Numbered from the stretch's first letter, positions 51,326 through 60,449 are shown. The stretch: DNA of 64,000 nucleotides from Bradyrhizobium sp. 4 (GCF_023100905.1 NZ_CP064686.1:5642001-5706000), one strand, 5' to 3'. Numbers and translations are program-made. The notes: generated by a model not told the origin, from the sequence alone.

Positions 51326-52275
51326 TCGAAGCCGCCAAGATCTGGAACGAGCCCAACAACAAGTCGCACTGGGACATCCTGATCGATCCGGATTGGACCA
51401 TGTTCGCGAGCCTGGCGCTCGCTGCGGGAAAGGCGATCCGCAGCGCGCATCCCACACTCCCGCGCGTGCTTGGCGGTATATCGCCGATCGATCCGTCCTT
51501 CATCCGCAACATGCAGGCGCGCGGCGTGCTCGATCATGTCGATGCCGTGGCCGTGCACGGCTTTCCGCTGGACTGGAACCTGTGGCAGATCGCGGAATGG
51601 CCGGCCAAGATCGACGAGATCAAGGCCGTCACTTCCCTGCCGGTGTGGGTAAGCGAGGTGGGAGTCTCGTCCTTCGGTGCCGAGGAGGTGCAGGCCTGGG
51701 GACTGACGCGGACCGCCGAGCTGTTGACTGGCCGGGCGCCGCGGATTCACTGGTACAGCCTCTACGATCTTCCTTCCAGTTGGGAGGCGACGACGCGGCA
51801 CAAGGAAGCTGAAGGTTCCTCCTACTATCGGCATTTCCACATGGGGCTGCTGCGCGAGGACGGCACGCCGAAAGCTGCCGCGGGCCTGTTCAGCCAATAT
51901 GCACCTGCGATGGGCCTGTGCCAGTGGTTTCACTTCGAGGACCACCGCCTCGATGACGCCGTGCGCTGGATGCGCCGGCTCGGCGTGCAGCATCTCAGGA
52001 CTGGCCTGTCCTGGGCCGACAGCTTCCGTCCCAATGCGCTCGCCTGGTTCGATCGGCAGATGGACGCGCTGGCCGAGTTTCAGGTCACGGTGACCTTCTG
52101 CTTCACCCCGGAACATCGGGGTATCGAGCCTCATCACACCAGCCCGCCGCTCGACGTCAACGAGTTCGCGGATTTCTGCGCAAAGATGGTCGAACGCTAT
52201 TGCGCGAAAACCGGACTCGCGCCGTCCGCAGTGTCTTCGCGCCCGGCCATCTCGGAGCCGACATGCGTGCCCTGA
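51322..52275 (+). CDS. Beta-xylosidase-like glycoside hydrolase (apparently permuted TIM barrel)
   Basis: A 317-aa protein related to clan-A (GH39-like) glycoside hydrolases. The acid/base motif KIWNEPNNKSHWD is at residue 7, much too early for this fold. The strand order continues RVLGGISP, VDAVAVHGF, nucleophile WVSEVGVSSFG (about 110) and IHWYSLYD, after which a segment that is normally N-terminal follows: QHLRTGLSWADSFRP, then VTVTFCFTPEHRG and FADFCAKMVERYC. This is the order beta4-8 then beta1-3. The ATG at 51322 overlaps the methyltransferase stop; no barrel sequence lies before it. Either a circular permutation or a fusion of two halves. Its C-terminus overlaps deoB by 13 bp. Confidence 0.7.
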   Translation: MIEAAKIWNEPNNKSHWDILIDPDWTMFASLALAAGKAIRSAHPTLPRVLGGISPIDPSFIRNMQARGVLDHVDAVAVHGFPLDWNLWQIAEWPAKIDEIKAVTSLPVWVSEVGVSSFGAEEVQAWGLTRTAELLTGRAPRIHWYSLYDLPSSWEATTRHKEAEGSSYYRHFHMGLLREDGTPKAAAGLFSQYAPAMGLCQWFHFEDHRLDDAVRWMRRLGVQHLRTGLSWADSFRPNALAWFDRQMDALAEFQVTVTFCFTPEHRGIEPHHTSPPLDVNEFADFCAKMVERYCAKTGLAPSAVSSRPAISEPTCVP

Positions 52276-53468
52276 TCCTGGTGATGGACTCCGTCGGGAT
52301 CGGCGCCGCGCCCGATGCCATCAATTACGGCGACGAGGGTGCCGATACCGTCGGCCACATTGCTGCCATGTGCATGGCCGGCACTGCCGACGGACCCAGC
52401 CGGGAGGGGCCGCTTCGGCTTCCTAATCTGGTTGCGCTCGGACTTGGCGAGGCTTGCCGTCTCGCCACCGGGCGCGTGCCGCCGGGGCTGGATGGCCGTC
52501 CTGAGCACGCGCGATTTGGCTGTGCGAGCGAGATCTCCAAAGGCAAGGACACACCATCCGGTCATTGGGAGATCGCCGGCGTTCCGGTGCCGTTCGACTG
52601 GGGCTATTTTCCAAGAACCAAGCCGTGCTTCCCGCGCGACCTGATGGAGCGCCTGTGCGAACAGGCGCGATTGCCCGGCATCCTCGGGAATTGTCACGCC
52701 TCCGGCACAGAGATCATCGCCGAATTCGGCGAGCATCACATCAGAACGGGCGAACCGATCTGCTATACATCGGCCGACAGCGTGTTTCAGGTCGCAGCGC
52801 ACGAGGAGACGTTCGGACTCGAACGCCTCTATGAGGTCTGCCGCATTGGCCGCGGACTGGTCGATCCCCTCAACATCGGGCGCGTCATCGCACGTCCCTT
52901 CATCGGTACGTCGGCAGGTGGCTTCAGGCGGACATCGCACAGGAAGGACTTTTCCGTCCCGCCGCCGGAGCGGACGATCCTCGATCTTGCCGAAAGCGCA
53001 GGCCGTGACATCGTCACGATCGGAAAGATCGACGACATCTTCGCTCATCGCGGGACCGGGAGGAACCTGCGCGGCGATGGCAACCAGGCGCTGTTCGATG
53101 CCACGCTCAATGGGCTGGCCTCTCTCGCAGAGGGCGGGATGTTGTTTGCCAACTTCATCGATTTCGACACTCTGTACGGCCATCGGCGCGACGTCGCGGG
53201 CTATGCAGCGGCGCTCGAAACATTCGATGCGCGCGTTCCGGATCTGCTGAACCGCCTGCGCGACGATGATTTCCTGATCATCACGGCCGATCATGGTTGC
53301 GACCCGACCTGGAGCGGTACCGACCACACGCGGGAACAAGTGCCGATTTTGGCATGGAGCCCGCGCTCAACTTCTTCGATCGGCAAGCGCGCCGGATTTG
53401 CGGACATCGGCGCAGCGGTCGCTAGGCATCTTGAACTGCGGGCGCCGGGTCACGGCGTGCATTTCTAG
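52263..53468 (+). CDS. deoB: Phosphopentomutase
   Basis: Interconverts (deoxy)ribose 1-phosphate and 5-phosphate. A 401-aa alkaline-phosphatase-fold enzyme of full length. Metal and catalytic motifs are present: ALILVMDSVGIGAAPDAI (about residue 3), the phospho-accepting Thr in GKDTPSGHWEIAG (about 94), FANFIDFDTLYGHRRD (about 300) and ITADHGCDPTWSGTDHTREQVPILAW (split, about 340). It overlaps the preceding hydrolase gene by 13 bp. A pentose-salvage enzyme is unexpected in a glycan cassette, which suggests that a pentose 1-phosphate is an intermediate here. It is the last gene of the first unit. Confidence 0.93.
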   Translation: MRALILVMDSVGIGAAPDAINYGDEGADTVGHIAAMCMAGTADGPSREGPLRLPNLVALGLGEACRLATGRVPPGLDGRPEHARFGCASEISKGKDTPSGHWEIAGVPVPFDWGYFPRTKPCFPRDLMERLCEQARLPGILGNCHASGTEIIAEFGEHHIRTGEPICYTSADSVFQVAAHEETFGLERLYEVCRIGRGLVDPLNIGRVIARPFIGTSAGGFRRTSHRKDFSVPPPERTILDLAESAGRDIVTIGKIDDIFAHRGTGRNLRGDGNQALFDATLNGLASLAEGGMLFANFIDFDTLYGHRRDVAGYAAALETFDARVPDLLNRLRDDDFLIITADHGCDPTWSGTDHTREQVPILAWSPRSTSSIGKRAGFADIGAAVARHLELRAPGHGVHF

Positions 53469-53537
53469 CCCGCTGCACCCGGCAGATTCACCTGGGTTAT
53501 TGATCCAGGTTAGAGAAATATTCGTTTGTAGGTTTCG

Positions 53538-53564
53538 CAGGAACGAACATTCCTTGCATCGCTT
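53538..53564 (+). promoter_or_regulatory. Shared CAGGAACGAACAT element and imperfect EcfG-like site
   Basis: CAGGAACGAACAT (53538-53550) is repeated from 46842-46854. GGAAC is present but the -10 position 16 bp on reads GCTT, so the EcfG fit is partial. The same gap (53469-53677) has a hairpin with ACCTGG / CCAGGT arms near 53500 that may end the first unit. It lies 115-140 bp before the first gene of the second unit. Confidence 0.4.
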
Positions 53565-53677
53565 CTACTCCCAAATGTGACTGGCGCGCCGGTCGCCCGA
53601 CCAGAACAGCAGCGCGCTTTCATTCTCATCACGGATTGATCCCGCAGGATCGATCTCACGGCGGCACGGAGCGGTGA

Positions 53678-54790
53678 ATGACGCGAGTATTGATCACTGG
53701 AGGTGCGGGATTCATCGGATCGCATGCGGCCGACGCGCTGCTAGCGGCCGGCTATGAAGTCCGCCTGCTCGACAATCTCTCGCCGCAGGTCCACGGAGGC
53801 AACCGCCAGCGTCCCGCCTATCTTGCCAAAGACGCGGAGCTCGTCGTCGGTGACGTCACCGACGCTCTCGCGGTCGATCATGCGTTGCGCGGCACCGACA
53901 TGGTCCTGCATCTCGCATCAGCAGTCGGCGTCGGCCAGAGCATGTACGACATCGAACCTTATGTCAGGACCAACGAGCTCGGCACCGCCGTGCTGTTGCA
54001 GACATTGTCCAAGCGCCCGGTCGCGCGGCTCGTGGTGGCCTCATCCATGAGTATCTACGGCGAGGGCCTCTACCGGAGCGCCGATCAGAGCGTGGTCGCC
54101 TGCGAGGAGCGGGCGCTCGAGCAGCTTCGCCGCGGCGATTGGGAGCTGCGCGATGCAACCGGCAACCCGCTCGATCCTGTTCCGACCCCGGAGGCAAAGC
54201 AGCCTTCGCTGAGCTCAATCTATGCGCTCAATAAATATGCGCAGGAGCGCATGTGCCTGATCACAGGCAAGGCTTATGGCATCCCGACGGTGGCGCTACG
54301 CTTCTTCAATGCGTTCGGGCCGCGTCAGGCGCTGTCCAATCCGTATACCGGCGTGTTGGCCATCTTTGCCGCCCGGCTGCTCAACGGCCGCCCTCCCCTC
54401 GTCTTCGAGGACGGCCGGCAGCGCCGCGACTTCGTCCATGTCCATGACGTCGCCCGCGCCTGCCGGATGGCGCTGGAGGCGGAGCACGCGCAGGACGTCT
54501 TCAACGTCGGCTCTGGCCAGAGTCGCACCATTCTATCGGTCGCGGAGGATCTAGCCGAAGTCATGGGGCGCCGCGACATTGCGCCCGAGCTGACGCGGAA
54601 GTATCGCGCCGGGGATATCCGGCACTGCTTCGCCGACATGGGAAAATCCCGCGACGTGCTCGGCTTCGAGCCTCGCGTCGCATTCAGGGATGGGCTCGAA
54701 GAGCTGGCGGAATATCTCGCCGACCAGATCGCCGACGATCAGGCGGAGCGGGCCACCAAGGAGCTGCAGCAACGAGGATTGGTCGCGTGA
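53678..54790 (+). CDS. NAD-dependent sugar epimerase/dehydratase (extended SDR) 1
   Basis: A 370-aa extended short-chain dehydrogenase of the GalE-like sugar-nucleotide group. Dinucleotide motif TGGAGFIGSHAADALL (about residue 7), VLHLASAVGVGQS (about 78), and the catalytic YxxxK in SSIYALNKYAQERM (about 183); the upstream Ser is in VVASSMSIYGEG. The insert at 130-175 is longer than in GalE. It is probably a UDP-glucose 4-epimerase-like enzyme of uncertain specificity. First gene of the second unit, with its stop overlapping the next start. Confidence 0.85.
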   Translation: MTRVLITGGAGFIGSHAADALLAAGYEVRLLDNLSPQVHGGNRQRPAYLAKDAELVVGDVTDALAVDHALRGTDMVLHLASAVGVGQSMYDIEPYVRTNELGTAVLLQTLSKRPVARLVVASSMSIYGEGLYRSADQSVVACEERALEQLRRGDWELRDATGNPLDPVPTPEAKQPSLSSIYALNKYAQERMCLITGKAYGIPTVALRFFNAFGPRQALSNPYTGVLAIFAARLLNGRPPLVFEDGRQRRDFVHVHDVARACRMALEAEHAQDVFNVGSGQSRTILSVAEDLAEVMGRRDIAPELTRKYRAGDIRHCFADMGKSRDVLGFEPRVAFRDGLEELAEYLADQIADDQAERATKELQQRGLVA

Positions 54791-55854
54791 TGAGTGAACG
54801 AGACAACAGACCCGTCCTGATCACCGGCGGCTGCGGGTTTATCGGGTGCAACCTTGCCGACCGCCTCGCGGAGCGCGGCGAGCCGGTGCTGATCCTGGAT
54901 AACCTCGCCCGCGCCGGCGTGCGGGAGAATGCGCAGTGGCTGAAGTCCCGGCATGGCGACCGGGTCACAATTACCGTGGCCGACATTCGCGAGCCGATCC
55001 CGGTGATCGACGCCGTACGCGAAGCCCGCGCCGTGCTGCACCTGGCCGCCCAGGTCGCCGTCACCGACAGCGTGAGCGATCCGGCCGCCGATTTCGAGAT
55101 CAACGCGCGGGGCACATTGAACGTGCTCGAAGCCGTGCGCCTCCACAACAACGCCGCGCCGGTGGTGTTCGCCTCGACTAACAAGGTCTACGGACGCCTG
55201 ATCGACGATGGCGAGATCGCGCTCACCGGCCGCCGCTACACGCCGACAAGCGGCCTGCTCGCCGCCGGCATCTCGGAAAATGCGCCGCTCGACTTCTACA
55301 GTCCCTATGGATGCTCCAAGGGAACGGCGGATCAATACGTCCACGACTATGCGCGGGTCTACGGCCTGCAGACCGTGGTGATGCGCATGAGCTGCATCTA
55401 TGGGCCCCGTCAATTCGGCACCGAGGATCAGGGCTGGATCGCGCATTTCCTGCTGAGCACCATCCGCAGCAAAGAGCTGACGATCTATGGCGACGGCCAT
55501 CAGGTCCGCGATGCGCTTCACGTCTCCGACGCGGTCTCGGCCTGGCTCGCCGTGCTCGATGGCATCGCGCTCGCCCGTGGACGCGTCTTCAATCTCGGCG
55601 GCGGTCCGGCCAACGCGATCAGTCTGCTGGAATTGATCGACCGCATCACCGATCTGACCGGCCGCAAGGTGGCCTATCGCTTCGCCGATTGGAGGCCCGG
55701 GGATCAGCCCTGGTACGTGACCGACACGCGCGCGCTCTCCAGCGCGCTCGGGTGGGCGCCTCAGGTTTCGTTCGCAGACGGCCTCCGATCCCTTCACACC
55801 TGGCTGGACGGCCGGTTCGGATCGTCACAAGGCAACCGCGAGGCGCTGGCATGA
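54790..55854 (+). CDS. NAD-dependent sugar epimerase (CDP-tyvelose-2-epimerase-like SDR) 2
   Basis: A 354-aa extended SDR. TGGCGFIGCNLADRLAERG (about residue 11), LHLAAQVAVTDSVSDP, the FASTNKVYGRL motif (about 125) and catalytic YGCSKGTADQYVHDYAR (about 176) resemble CDP-paratose/tyvelose 2-epimerases (RfbE). A GTG three bases upstream (54787) is also possible; the start overlaps the preceding stop either way. It would epimerise an NDP-sugar for the cassette product. It ends 4 bp inside the radical SAM gene. Confidence 0.83.
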   Translation: MSERDNRPVLITGGCGFIGCNLADRLAERGEPVLILDNLARAGVRENAQWLKSRHGDRVTITVADIREPIPVIDAVREARAVLHLAAQVAVTDSVSDPAADFEINARGTLNVLEAVRLHNNAAPVVFASTNKVYGRLIDDGEIALTGRRYTPTSGLLAAGISENAPLDFYSPYGCSKGTADQYVHDYARVYGLQTVVMRMSCIYGPRQFGTEDQGWIAHFLLSTIRSKELTIYGDGHQVRDALHVSDAVSAWLAVLDGIALARGRVFNLGGGPANAISLLELIDRITDLTGRKVAYRFADWRPGDQPWYVTDTRALSSALGWAPQVSFADGLRSLHTWLDGRFGSSQGNREALA

Positions 55855-57137
55855 CGCGTGTTGCCCTCATCAACCCGAATTGGGATTTTGGCGGCAGCAT
55901 CTATTTCGGCTGCCGATCCCCTCACCTTCCGCTCGAACTCGGGATCTCCGAGCATTATTTGAAGGCGGCCGGGCACAAGACGCTGCTGCTCGACGCCCAC
56001 ATGTTTGACCTTTCTCTCGCCGATATCGAAGCCGAGCTGCGCGCGTTCGGCCCCGACCAGATCGTCATCACGACGGCACCGACCTATCTGTTCTGGCGCT
56101 GTGCCCCTCCCGAGCTCCGCGTCCCGCAGGAGCTTGCGAGGGCGGTGCGCGACTTGGCTCCGATCCTCGTCGCGGTGGGCCCCCATGGCTCGACCGTGCC
56201 AAAAGCGGCGCTTCGAAAGCTCGGCACCGACATCGTCGTGATGGGCGAGTGCGAGGCCTCCTTATTGCGTCTCGCCAATGGCGAACGGGACTTTCCGGGC
56301 CTGTGCTTTGCCGATGGCGCCTCGCTCCGCGTCAATGGCGGCCCGCAGGCGGTCGCATTCAAGGATCAGCCGCCGCTTGACTGGCCGGAGGAGATGATCC
56401 GGCGGCACCACCATCACCACCACCGTTTCGAAGCCGGGCCGCAGGCGCCGGGCGCTGAGGTCGAGGCGTCCAGGGGATGTCCGTACAACTGCACGTTCTG
56501 CGCCAAGGAGAACTTCCGCAACGCCTACCGCAAGCGGCCTGCCACCATCGTTCTCGAAGAGGTCGAAGGCCTGCGCCGTCAAGGCATCGAATATGTCTAT
56601 TTCATCGACGAGATATTTCTTCCGAACGAGGAACTGCTGGAAGGGCTGGCCACACGCGGGCTGAAGTTCGGGGTGCAGACCCGCATCGACCTCTGGAAGC
56701 CGGACATGCTGGCTCTGCTCGGCCGCGCCGGCTGCGTCTCGATTGAAGCCGGCATCGAGAGCCTCACGGTCGAGGGCCGCGCCGCGCTCGCCAAGAACTG
56801 CAAGATGACGACCGACCAGCTCGCCGAACGGCTGGTCGAAGCGCGCCGTCACGTCCCCTTCGTGCAGGCCAATTTGATCGAAGTGCCCGAGGACGAGGAT
56901 CCCATCGTGCAGCGCTGGCGCCGCACCATGCAGGATGCCGGCATCTGGGCCAACGATCCGGTCCCGCTCTATCCTTATCCCGGCTCGCCGGATTATCGGA
57001 AGCTGTGGGGCGAGCCCGACGATTTCGCCTGGGAACGCGCACACCGGCACTATCTCGCGATGTTCGACCAGTTCAGCGATGTGCAGAACGATCGCCCGGT
57101 CCCGCTCGAGGCTCTCGAACTGCAGGTGGCATCATGA
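55851..57137 (+). CDS. B12-binding-type radical SAM protein
   Basis: A 428-aa radical SAM enzyme. The N-terminal part (about residues 1-150, VALINPNWDFGGSIYFGCRS) has the layout of a B12-binding-like fold (VITTAPTYLFW, GPHGSTVPKAAL) but lacks the DxHxxG cobalamin-ligand motif, so cobalamin binding is uncertain. The [4Fe-4S] Cys triad is CPYNCTFC (CX3CX2C, about residue 211), preceded by EVEASRG. A run of six histidines (RRHHHHHHRF, about 184-190) joins the two parts. Similar proteins catalyse methylation or rearrangement on sugars. I recall, unverified, that the family name mentions a rhizobial twelve-gene system. Confidence 0.85.
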   Translation: MTRVALINPNWDFGGSIYFGCRSPHLPLELGISEHYLKAAGHKTLLLDAHMFDLSLADIEAELRAFGPDQIVITTAPTYLFWRCAPPELRVPQELARAVRDLAPILVAVGPHGSTVPKAALRKLGTDIVVMGECEASLLRLANGERDFPGLCFADGASLRVNGGPQAVAFKDQPPLDWPEEMIRRHHHHHHRFEAGPQAPGAEVEASRGCPYNCTFCAKENFRNAYRKRPATIVLEEVEGLRRQGIEYVYFIDEIFLPNEELLEGLATRGLKFGVQTRIDLWKPDMLALLGRAGCVSIEAGIESLTVEGRAALAKNCKMTTDQLAERLVEARRHVPFVQANLIEVPEDEDPIVQRWRRTMQDAGIWANDPVPLYPYPGSPDYRKLWGEPDDFAWERAHRHYLAMFDQFSDVQNDRPVPLEALELQVAS

Positions 57138-58237
57138 GCCGCAGCTCGCAGCTCAGGATCCTTATGACGACCGATACCGTCGGAGGCGTCTGGACCTATT
57201 CGTCATCTCTGGCTTCGTCCCTTGCAGCGAAGGGGGCCGACGTCACCCTGGTGACGATGGGTCCGCGCGCGCGGGCCGGCCAGCTTGAGATGCTCGGTGG
57301 CTCGCGGGTCCGCCTGATCGAAACGGACCTTGCACTCGAATGGCAGGATCCGGAAGGACAAGATCTGTCCCAGGCCAGGCGCGTCCTTACGAAGCTCGAA
57401 GCCAAAATCCGGCCTGACGTCGTTCACCTCAACAGCTTTCGCGAAGCGAACTTCGCCTGGCGCGCTCCAGTGGTGGTCGTCGCGCATTCCTGCGTCAACT
57501 CCTGGGGGCTCGCGTGCCGCGATACGAGCTGGCTCGGCGAACCGAAATGGCGCGGCTACACCGAACGGGTGACGGCCGCATTCGACACGGCACAGGCCTG
57601 GGTTTGTCCCAGCCAGTCCTTCCACGATGACATTGCGGAAATCTATCGGCCTCGCTCGCGCGGCATCGTGATCTGGAATGGAATTGAGCCTCAGGGCCTC
57701 GCGGGACGGAAGCAAGACATGATCTTTGCAGCGGGCCGGCTCTGGGACCGCGCCAAGAACATCGAGGTCCTGGCGGCCGCGGCGCCTGGACTGGACTGGC
57801 CCGTTCAGGTCGCCGGGCCGGCGGATGAGTGCCCTTCGGCTTCCGTCACCTGGCTCGGGCAGTTGTCTCACGAAGCCATGCGCGCGCACTTGCAGCACGC
57901 TGCCATCTTCGCCAGCCCCGCGCTCTATGAGCCGTTCGGCCTCTCCGTTCTGGAAGCCGCGGCCGCGGGATGTGCCCTCGTCCTGTCCGACATTCCGACC
58001 TTTAAGGAATTATGGAGTGGGGCCGCGCTGTTCGTCGATCCCACCGCCAGCAAGGCGCTGCATCGAGCGCTCGCAGGTCTGTGCACCGACGATCGCGAGC
58101 GGGTGCGGCTGCAACGTGCCGCCCTCGAGCATTCCCTGACCTACTCGCTGACCCGAACCACGAGCGCCTATCTCAGCCTGTACGAGGAGCTGCTTGCCGT
58201 CCATCACGCGCCCGCCCCCATGGAGGTCCGTGCATGA
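57134..58237 (+). CDS. Glycosyltransferase family 4 (GT-B)
   Basis: A 367-aa retaining-type GT4 glycosyltransferase. The N-terminal acceptor half begins LRILMTTDTVGGVWTYSSSLA (about residue 7), and the nucleotide-sugar half shows AGRLWDRAKNIEVL (about 200), VTWLGQLSHEAM and the EX7E-type motif YEPFGLSVLEAAAAGCALVLSD (about 262). The ATG at 57134 overlaps the preceding stop by 4 bp; the open frame back to 57005 is within the radical SAM gene. Donor and acceptor unknown; UDP-xylose from the decarboxylase at 61582 is a candidate donor. Confidence 0.87.
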   Translation: MSRSSQLRILMTTDTVGGVWTYSSSLASSLAAKGADVTLVTMGPRARAGQLEMLGGSRVRLIETDLALEWQDPEGQDLSQARRVLTKLEAKIRPDVVHLNSFREANFAWRAPVVVVAHSCVNSWGLACRDTSWLGEPKWRGYTERVTAAFDTAQAWVCPSQSFHDDIAEIYRPRSRGIVIWNGIEPQGLAGRKQDMIFAAGRLWDRAKNIEVLAAAAPGLDWPVQVAGPADECPSASVTWLGQLSHEAMRAHLQHAAIFASPALYEPFGLSVLEAAAAGCALVLSDIPTFKELWSGAALFVDPTASKALHRALAGLCTDDRERVRLQRAALEHSLTYSLTRTTSAYLSLYEELLAVHHAPAPMEVRA

Positions 58238-59364
58238 AATGCGTTCTGTTCTACCACGCGTTCACCTCCTGCTGGAACAACGGCAATGCCCATTTCCTGC
58301 GCGGTTATGCCCGCGAACTTCACGCGCTCGGTCATGAGGTCGTCGTGTTCGAGCCGATCGACGGCTGGAGCCGGTTGAATGCGATCCGCGAGGGTGGCAA
58401 TCAGACCATGGAGGATATTCCAACGCTGTTTCCCGGCATCGGCATCCGCCGCTACGATGCCTCCCTTGATCTCGATGAGGCGCTGCACGGCGCCGATCTC
58501 GTCGTCGTCCACGAATGGAATTCACCTGATCTGATCGCAGACATCGGATCGAGACGGGCTCACGGCGCTCCGTTTACGCTGCTGTTCCACGACACCCATC
58601 ATCGCGCCGTCAGCGCACCGGACGAACTTGCGCAGTTCGACCTCGACGGATTCGACGGTGTGCTCGCCTTTGGCGAGGTGCTTCGCCAAATCTATCTGAA
58701 GCTCGGCTGGGCCGACCGGGCCTTTACTTGGCACGAGGCGGCCGATGTCGCCCTGTATCATCCGCTGCCGCATATCGAGCGCACCGACGATGTCGTCTGG
58801 ATCGGCAATTGGGGCGACGGCGAACGCAGTGCCGAGCTCAACGAATTTCTGGTCGAACCCGTGGCCGAGCTGAAGCTGCGCGCGGGGGTCTATGGCGTCC
58901 GCTATTCGGACCCAGCCCTCGCCACCATTCAAGCCGCAGGTATTCGGTATGGCGGCTGGCTGCCCGCGCACTGGGCTCCCATTGCTTTCGCTGGCGCACG
59001 TGCGACTGTCCACGTCCCCCGCGGCCCCTATGTCCGCTTGCTTCCGGGCATTCCGACCATTCGCGTCTTCGAGGCGATGGCGTGCGGCATTCCACTGGTC
59101 TCGGCCCCCTGGTCAGACGCGGAAGGACTGTTCCCGGAAGGTGCCTATCTCAGCGCTTCCGACGGCGCAGAGATGAAGCGGGCGCTTCGTGCGCTGCTCG
59201 ACGACCGGGACTTATGGTCCGCCACGGTGGAGACCGGATTCCGGACGATCAAGGAGCGTCACACCTGCCGTCACCGGGCGGAGCAGCTTGTCGGCATTGT
59301 GCAGGACCTCAGGGCCTCAGGCCACTCCACACAGCCCCTGCGATACATCGGAGCCTCCGCATGA
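58234..59364 (+). CDS. CgeB-like glycosyltransferase B
   Basis: A 376-aa GT-B type protein. It opens KCVLFYHAFTSCWNNGNAHFLRGYARELHALGH (split), parallel to the other CgeB-like members, and has a C-terminal IRVFEAMACGIPLVSAPWSDAEGLF (about 285) and ERHTCRHRAEQL. It is more diverged than copies A and D. It overlaps both neighbours by 4 bp, in the middle of the second unit. Confidence 0.8.
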   Translation: MKCVLFYHAFTSCWNNGNAHFLRGYARELHALGHEVVVFEPIDGWSRLNAIREGGNQTMEDIPTLFPGIGIRRYDASLDLDEALHGADLVVVHEWNSPDLIADIGSRRAHGAPFTLLFHDTHHRAVSAPDELAQFDLDGFDGVLAFGEVLRQIYLKLGWADRAFTWHEAADVALYHPLPHIERTDDVVWIGNWGDGERSAELNEFLVEPVAELKLRAGVYGVRYSDPALATIQAAGIRYGGWLPAHWAPIAFAGARATVHVPRGPYVRLLPGIPTIRVFEAMACGIPLVSAPWSDAEGLFPEGAYLSASDGAEMKRALRALLDDRDLWSATVETGFRTIKERHTCRHRAEQLVGIVQDLRASGHSTQPLRYIGASA

Positions 59365-60449
59365 AGATCTGCTTCTTCGGATCCAGCCTTGTCTCATCCT
59401 ACTGGAACGGTGCCGCCACCTATTACCGCGGCATGCTGAAGGAGATTGCGGCCCTCGGCCACGACGTCACATTCTACGAGCCGGATGCCTTCGAGCGCCA
59501 GGCCCATCGCGACATCGACGATCCCGACTGGGCGAAGGTGGTGGTCTACGCCGCAACGCCCGACGGCTGGCGAAGCGCGCTTGAGGACGCCGCCCGCTCG
59601 GCCGACATGCTGGTCAAGGCCAGCGGCGTCGGCGTCTTCGATCTTGAGCTGGAGAACGCGGTCGCCGACGTCCCGTCGAATGCAATGCGCATCTACTGGG
59701 ACGTCGATGCCCCCGCGACGCTGGAGTCGGTGGCGGACAATCCAGACCATCATCTGCGCCATGCGATCCGGTCCTACGACATGGTTTTGACCTATGGCGG
59801 CGGCGATGCCGTCGTATCCGCCTATCGCGGCATCGGCGCGCGAGACTGCGCGCCGATCTACAATGCGCTCGACCCCGCCACGCACTTTCCGGCGCCGCCC
59901 AATGCGCGCTTCACGTGCGATCTGAGCCTGCTGGCAAACCGCCTGCCCGATCGCGAGCAGCGCGTCGAGCGGTTCTTCATCGATGTCGCACGCCAATTGC
60001 CCGACAAAACGTTCGTGCTCGGTGGATCGGGGTGGGACTCCAAAGACACGCCAGCCAATCTGCACAAGGTCGGGCATGTCGGGACCGGCGACCACAACGC
60101 GTTTTTCGGCTCCGGTCTCGCTACGCTGAACGTCAATCGCGACAGCATGGCGCGCTACGGCTTCTCGCCGCCAACGCGCGTGTTCGAAGCCATCGGTGCC
60201 GGCGCCTGCCTGATCACCGACCAGTGGGACGGCATCGATCATTTTCTCGAGCCAGATCGCGAGGTGCTGGTGGCCGCGAGCGGGGCGGAGGTCGCAGAGC
60301 ATCTTGCCGGACTGCGCCCCGACCGTGCTCAGGCGATCGCGGCGCGCGCTCGTGCGCGCATTCTGAGCCATCACACCTACCGGCAGCGCGCGCGCCAGTT
60401 CAACGATCTCTTTGCCGCAAGCAGTTCGCGAATCGAGGCAGCAGAATGA
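59361..60449 (+). CDS. CgeB-like glycosyltransferase C
   Basis: A 362-aa GT-B type protein. N-terminus KICFFGSSLVSSYWNGAATYYRGM; middle IYWDVDAPATLESVADNPD and MVLTYGGGDAVVSAYRG; C-terminus RVFEAIGAGACLITDQWDGIDHFLEP (about 273) and SHHTYRQRARQFNDLF. The four CgeB-like genes share the RxFEA..CG...SD.W block and a terminal H-T-x-x-x-R-A. It overlaps both neighbours by 4 bp. Confidence 0.8.
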   Translation: MKICFFGSSLVSSYWNGAATYYRGMLKEIAALGHDVTFYEPDAFERQAHRDIDDPDWAKVVVYAATPDGWRSALEDAARSADMLVKASGVGVFDLELENAVADVPSNAMRIYWDVDAPATLESVADNPDHHLRHAIRSYDMVLTYGGGDAVVSAYRGIGARDCAPIYNALDPATHFPAPPNARFTCDLSLLANRLPDREQRVERFFIDVARQLPDKTFVLGGSGWDSKDTPANLHKVGHVGTGDHNAFFGSGLATLNVNRDSMARYGFSPPTRVFEAIGAGACLITDQWDGIDHFLEPDREVLVAASGAEVAEHLAGLRPDRAQAIAARARARILSHHTYRQRARQFNDLFAASSSRIEAAE

